Below are positions 16,601 to 18,133 of a stretch of DNA of 18,133 bases, piece after piece (the first letter of the stretch is position 1; each line of letters opens with the position of its first letter). Below the pieces are notes generated by a model. That model saw only the letters and a program-made list of their open reading frames with translations, was not told the origin of the DNA and searched no databases. The DNA lies in contig JAMNXX010000234.1 in assembly GCA_023623095.1 (NCBI GenBank), positions 1-18,133 on the forward strand. Direction: 5' to 3'. The translations under genes and the position numbers were made by a program. The stretch is from Bacillota bacterium. Its GTDB lineage: Bacteria; Bacillota; Clostridia; Peptostreptococcales; Thermotaleaceae.

Positions 16601-18133
16601 CCGCACTGGCTGTGAACCATATCCAAAACAATTATTCTGCCGGTATTGTGAACTCCACCGTCACCGCAGGTGGGGATGTGGAACTCATTTCTGAATGCAG
16701 ATCGGGAATAGAAACGGTTTCCGGTGCAATTGCATTTGCTGCCGGACCAAATTCCTTCCTATTTGCAGCAGCCGGATCCCTTTCGCTAAATTCGATCCAT
16801 AGTATTGTTGTAAGTTATATTGAGAACAGCACGATAGAAGCAGCAAATATTCTCGTTATTGCAAAGGATGATTCCTTCATCAATTCCGTTTCTGGTCAAG
16901 TCGGAATTTCCGGAGGAATTATCATGGCAGGGCCTGTACCTATGCCGACCGGAGCTGCATTTGGTGTTGCTGCAGCACATAACAATATTATCAGCATCGT
17001 TCTGGCCTATATCGATGACAGCACAGTAGCCAGCAGCGGAAACGTGGAGGTTCATGCTGTTTCGGATGCCCAAATCAGTACCATTGCTGCCGGAGGCAGC
17101 ATGAGCGTCTGGGCAGGGGTATCGGGAACAGTGGCCGTCAATATTATCGAAGGCAATGTAGAAGCATATATTGCGGACAGCACCGTTTTTGCCGATAACA
17201 ATATCTATATCCTTGCTGATTCTGAAAGCGCGATTGAAAGCTACGGCGGTGCGCTGGGAGGCGGATTGATTGGCGCAGGGGCTGCTGTAGTCGTTAACAT
17301 CATTGAATATGTTACAAGGGCATATATCAGCGGCTCTGACATCACTGCAAGGGGCAGCGGAGCTGCAATCCCAATTTTGAGGCAGGATGCCAACGGCAAT
17401 ATCCAGAATGAATACGCCAATGGCTTGATCATCATTGCCCATAATCGAAACGGCGTGACGATATATACCGGCTCTTTAGGAATTGGAGGTCTTGGCATCA
17501 GCGGTGAAGTTTCGGCCAGCTCCTTTAAAAATAGAACAGAAGCGTATATTATCGATTCCAATATCAACGCTGTAGATGACTGGGGTAAGAAAGTCATTGT
17601 CAGAGCTTATCAAAATACGGGAGTAGTGGTTTACGCAGGGTCGGCAGCCGTAGGAGGTGTTGCATTAAGCGGTACTGTCAATGCCATTGATGTGAAGAAT
17701 ATTACCAGGGCCTATATCGATCAAAATTCTGTCGTATATGCCCTTGAGGGGATAGAGATTTGGGCTCAAACAAATTATGGGCCACTGCATACAGACAAAC
17801 CGGGGTTGATTATCGCAGGTGCTTCCATTGGTGTCTCCGGAGCTCTTGCAGGGGCTGTGTCCGTTGTCATGATGCAAAATATCAATGAGGCATTTGTAAT
17901 GAATTCTGATCTTTACAGTCAAGGATTCATCACCATCCTATCGGTCCACAATGTGAAGTTAAAGGATATCACTGCGGCAGCGGCTGCCGATGCGTTTGCC
18001 GGAACCGGTGGAAGCGTATTTGTAAATTCATTGGAGAATTTGGTACGTGCATTCGTGGAATCTGCAAATCTAAATGCCGTCGGTGCCATTGAAGTCATTG
18101 CCAAATCACGGGATGATATTGATTTGGTAGTGG
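7666..18133 (+). CDS. Giant secreted/surface beta-strand-repeat protein (partial, at least 3,489 codons)
   Basis: The frame is open without a stop from ATG 7666 to the window edge. A GGGGGA ribosome binding site precedes the start. Residues 1-40 are a long-n-region signal peptide with predicted cleavage after T-Y-A40. Residues 45-115 are Ser-rich and 116-345 Glu/Asp-rich with internal tandem repeats, probably a flexible stalk. Residues about 343-445 (TVAAGQSIQAAINEA, IIIYVESGEYIENLIIEG) resemble the N-terminal turn of a pectin-lyase-like right-handed beta helix. Residues 466-676 contain three RTX-like GGxGxD motifs and a module with ISYSNIEPI. From about residue 760 to the edge run about 40 degenerate beta-strand repeats, as in large filamentous adhesins. 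No enzyme domain, sortase signal or S-layer motif is visible; the C-terminus lies outside the window. A surface adhesin or matrix fibre is the best inference. Membership of any named adhesin family is from memory of the pattern. Confidence 0.9.
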   Translation, partial: MKADRKKLKVRRGKKRRFFICLPVILLAILCIFSFIPTYAESGISQESTSSTVSSDTSSDASSSNASSSDASSSTSQSTAGGSSNASSDSGNTGETESTASEHVQNSSVENEQTSTDTESDDADAEDEGSECTSENSGNSDDDSTDGEDGAHEENDSEDEENSEDSVEEEGDTDATSPENGNEKNSEEDVNDGETDLEDEENIEDGTEKEEDADATSPENNEEENAEEDVANGEDLEDGENIEDGTEEEEDADATSLKNNEEENGEENVNDEGNEEDIADGEEDVADEEDLENEENIEEGIENHEGAPSEEKIDEEADPEALTEEQEMQEEMADVENLIKEITVAAGQSIQAAINEAKFHTEIGNIIIYVESGEYIENLIIEGINDLEIRAVKNNDNGEESGNTGAAVINGTITIKDIVNLIIEGFKITEQITIQDSQNITIDGSDEDDDYDILLQDLVNGLAVNGGRGNDKIRISGKVRKRQNKDDDGDKDSPGKGSIHEGMPIIVRGGSGDDHLIIDFSRGNPISQAGLIYDGCEDYDVISIKGGSFNKVEYNAINEHSGDIDLDGSLISYSNIEPIYDFNEAENLTINSAGGSADETIAIEYAGVVVDPDTSASYEAIKIESDTFETIYFANAKNVTIDALGGDDIININLTQPSAGLKSLTVQGGDGIDEIRIIKALLEGIDLDFRAEDIIVGSGGERAVVKGNRIRFIAESEYKGILPIKVSAIIKLENAEITAADQLFIKALSVQEPGIIEGILEIKDTIAEVLIKDTVLDVGELIIIAESGLHLTPDDFFDSILETPTVIANVRACVIIDGNSRIHSGGDIHLKASSDVETASIVNFKGIVGTGAFAISVVNSTAEALLRGNTILSADGKVVIAAENSTQVDTIADGSAFSEGAGGVPCVAISVVTADTRAGIYENASVERSSGIEIHANSRNHMNTAAQAAVDGSDETVEAIIEFILEEILADASDEVKEKLQNEICAVLDKIGEAVKKEGEGNNEKGSAIQAAGALAYGYVANTTEAAIASKNLVQSDGTIDVISKALTNTSVLASGITSGGKVGVGAGISILNGFHTHKAFIGDESKINAYELNIAALCEDYDPEDPEQVDRINDYIVKAYAGQSAGDGGVGVGGAIAFNLLVSSTEAYIGKGAEITLNGGNISIQSTNANRIETIADAVPDEDEKTLVGSFFDLYKTSQGGGDDDDDEGAAVGVGAAMAITIADIKNRAYIADEVMLNDVQDVDMISDLFNEIDTDGAAGAEGGVSAVPVFALTLLFSTAAAQVGGDANPVNPIQVGGNVNVVATHTNRVSTRASGKAAGKKVGVGASVALTIVVDRTIATTSRKINAGGSVSFKAKGVSQSSSTAEAGANGGEEEEEEEEDGDGDPETGGIDELLIKYLGLLNNLQKVQNNIDGKTVPKAETSEGKVNVAGAVAVNVVDSITEAFIPDNGKINAGGRVTLEASNNVDSQAVADSSAVDSEIGVGVAVAINAATVFNQAYIGKNAEITAGELIITAGMTEITADDDSEEKDNENAFGAESTSGAGSGNVGVAGSVAINVVSNEAKAYIGEGSKITINNGNVQIRAESNSSNSVNAGVSMEMEGEDAVVGVGASFASNIVSNRVIAYLAENAWINGAADFDLSAQLEGNVETKAMAGADPFTDILGKEPSSDSKFALDAAVALTAVSNEVRAYTAEGSNLSTSGRGDLSAESTSSTLTKAEGNASGHVAVGASLALNIIDSAVEAAIKGNAQIGDSLSVVATTDSRDDVYAYATARGLKIERYLNKFKVTYDDIINGKYGTDEQKKPKSAETLQNQNAKTAETQQSGKQQKDVSVAAAVGVNVISHETLAYTGSGLVTVGGDIAIHATNNSNFKTIGSGAAVTDGSSIAVGVAISNISNDTKAYIGSTKGNRPDKTYHIEVKAISTVNGSDDYKNEPTTVAIAGAASGTNGNIGAAGALAIIVSNINTQAFVAPNSQILNGGDISIIAQENNRLVADAFAAEVTVNQQSKLGVGAAFAIIYSNNRVNAYIGSNSDVEGNSLTIDASSDSLIRSISAGGGFSKNAVNGSVSVNVVSNEITAYILGSEVIMDSDILISAVDRTEIGAIAGAVSAAKENAVGVSVAVNTIGGSFFDSIQPHRVYAYIKDSKVVSEKGSIALEAVSNAIIKSISAAGSFSGKVAVNGSVSFNWINTDIAAFIEDCDSADGSKSVSAFGDIDIHAADHSAISAISGNISGSGKGSVGAAIAITLIGDGTIAGFDPFNNVVMDEQDWILDSEEEDMPEEAYAYPQPVYTGSGMVRAYIANSNVESLNGSIHLKATSNPVLFNIAAGAAAGGNAGVQGSVSINYINSQVAAKIINSKVTAHGDIILEALAQKRDSAPKGALQPESDDTPVHSFGEEEPVALTSVQAYAGAIGAGSKAGIGAVLAVNYITDHYEAGIVDSNVVSNNGNIILKALSNTGITTGSAALAGSGKLAFAGSVSINLIQNEVRSFIHNSVVYSGNSDSTVINGNYPGITVIAGDNSNILSISGQVNISGKAGIGAASAYNEIANEMEAYIDGNSHVTTLSYVTVGANSDSEILTFAVGGGFGGKVSGNGSIAINTILNDIRAYIKGSVVVAKYDISLNAADRSQIGAIAGALGISGTAAVGGSVAINFIGGANASSPQKVLAYIENSRVVSELGNIAIKALSDAVIKSISATGGFSGKVAVNGSVSINWIYTDIAAYIENCIGGDKLVKAKGDILIDAVDNRAVSVIAGDMSGGGMLGAGASIAIVLIGASGESFEEFINGLLFNEVFAEGEYPYDENSFEDGYTGNYEGGVSDSDYAYPEPGFKDTGKVRAYIFNSEVVSEEGSVRLTSTGNSIIFSISAGFAVGGKGGAYRGSLSVNYINNELLSLIKDSVVNAGGDVSLIAATIERNWIPKGALQIEWDSTPANFFDGGQKFEEGDNQVETKPKSPERLTSIQAIAGGVSGGLNVGLGAALAVNHIQNNYSAGIVNSTVTAGGDVELISECRSGIETVSGAIAFAAGPNSFLFAAAGSLSLNSIHSIVVSYIENSTIEAANILVIAKDDSFINSVSGQVGISGGIIMAGPVPMPTGAAFGVAAAHNNIISIVLAYIDDSTVASSGNVEVHAVSDAQISTIAAGGSMSVWAGVSGTVAVNIIEGNVEAYIADSTVFADNNIYILADSESAIESYGGALGGGLIGAGAAVVVNIIEYVTRAYISGSDITARGSGAAIPILRQDANGNIQNEYANGLIIIAHNRNGVTIYTGSLGIGGLGISGEVSASSFKNRTEAYIIDSNINAVDDWGKKVIVRAYQNTGVVVYAGSAAVGGVALSGTVNAIDVKNITRAYIDQNSVVYALEGIEIWAQTNYGPLHTDKPGLIIAGASIGVSGALAGAVSVVMMQNINEAFVMNSDLYSQGFITILSVHNVKLKDITAAAAADAFAGTGGSVFVNSLENLVRAFVESANLNAVGAIEVIAKSRDDIDLVV
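8152..8600 (+). repeat. Acidic low-complexity tandem repeat, period about 39-40 codons
   Basis: Copies are marked by D-A-T-S-P-E-N-type cores at 8185, 8305 and 8422 (spacing 120 then 117 bases). The neighbouring DLEDEENIEDGTE motif at 8251 recurs at 8368 with high DNA identity, and a degraded fourth copy (DLENEENIEEG) lies near 8536. Size variation between strains by slippage or recombination is plausible. Confidence 0.75.
9061..9693 (+). other. Three RTX-like calcium-binding nonapeptides within the giant protein
   Basis: GGRGNDKIR (9061-9087), GGSGDDHLI (9190-9216) and GGDGIDEIR (9667-9693) each fit the GGxGxDxUx consensus. They are isolated rather than stacked, so calcium roll formation is uncertain. 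Between them lies a module with YDGCEDYDVISIKGG and ISYSNIEPI (about 9262-9402). Confidence 0.5.
9955..18133 (+). repeat. Array of about 40 degenerate beta-strand repeats in the giant protein
   Basis: Each unit shows a Gly/Ala-rich strand with GxGxxVAVNxI, a short gap, then xAYI-xxSxV/I, a turn with (G)G, and a closing strand xIxIxAxS/N. Examples are STEAYIGKGAEITLNGG, ITEAFIPDNGKINAGG, EAKAYIGEGSKITINNG, KVLAYIENSRVVSELGN and ITRAYIDQNSVVYALEG. Unit length varies, mostly 55-110 residues. The regular strand/turn pattern implies a long beta solenoid. The array continues past the right edge. Confidence 0.8.
13786..18133 (+). repeat. Higher-order tandem super-repeat, about 530-560 residues per copy
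   Basis: Copy A starts near 13786, copy B near 15370 (offset 1584 bases) and copy C near 17044 (offset 1674 bases). Several units in a row match in order between A and B: IGAIAGA, VVSE-G-IA with IKSISA, FSGKVAVNGSVS-NWI, an acidic linker ending AYAYPQP/DYAYPEP, PKGALQ, and AGIV-S-V. In the best 53 residues (14110-14268 against 15691-15849) I count 40 identities. Copy C starts less similar and is cut by the window edge. Confidence 0.75.

Noticed and set aside
15580..16626. Long minus-strand open frame (348 codons) and many other antisense frames across 8100-18100
   Set aside because: They lie opposite the giant coding frame, whose repeats and signal peptide are coherent. The antisense frames arise from its repetitive, biased composition and lack ribosome binding sites and recognisable domains.

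Overview
The window reads as a low-to-moderate GC Gram-positive-type chromosome, most likely a member of the Bacillota (Clostridia). This rests on strong AGGAGG-type ribosome binding sites, GTG and TTG starts, a lipobox lipoprotein, an ECF sigma/membrane anti-sigma pair and an AraC-GyrI regulator. No rRNA, tRNA, transposase, integrase or CRISPR array was seen. The organism assignment is inference.

Layout. (1) Bases 1-1109, minus strand: the N-terminal part of an exported M28 zinc aminopeptidase with a PA domain. It runs off the left edge and is read from a good sigma-A-type promoter at 1236-1264. (2) Bases 1110-1555: an AT-rich divergent intergenic region. It also holds a candidate ECF-type promoter (TGTAAC-N17-CGT) facing right. 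(3) Bases 1556-4265, plus strand: a likely operon of an ECF sigma factor, a single-pass membrane anti-sigma protein with a LolA/RseB-like extracytoplasmic part, and a small lipoprotein. Together they look like a cell-envelope sensing module. (4) Bases 4428-5291: an AraC-type regulator fused to a GyrI-like ligand-binding domain, ended by a clear intrinsic terminator at 5318-5343. An in-frame internal ribosome binding site could also yield the ligand-binding domain alone. (5) Bases 5476 to the right edge: two genes 24 bases apart. The first is an exported or membrane-anchored protein made of about 19 TPR repeats. The second is an uninterrupted open frame from 7666 through base 18133 (at least 3,489 codons, no stop in the window).

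The giant protein is the outstanding feature. It has a signal peptide, a Ser-rich then Glu/Asp-rich stalk containing tandem repeats, a pectin-lyase-like start of a beta helix, and a few RTX-like GGxGxD motifs. These are followed by about 40 degenerate beta-strand repeats (pattern GxGxxVAVNxI...xAYIxxSxVxxxGxIxIxAxS) up to the edge. Within that array a block of about 530-560 residues is tandemly duplicated, and a third copy begins near base 17044. The best reading is a giant secreted or surface beta-solenoid adhesin or matrix protein, with the co-transcribed TPR protein as a candidate partner in export, assembly or surface retention. The end of the giant gene, and therefore its anchoring or secretion mode, lies outside the window.
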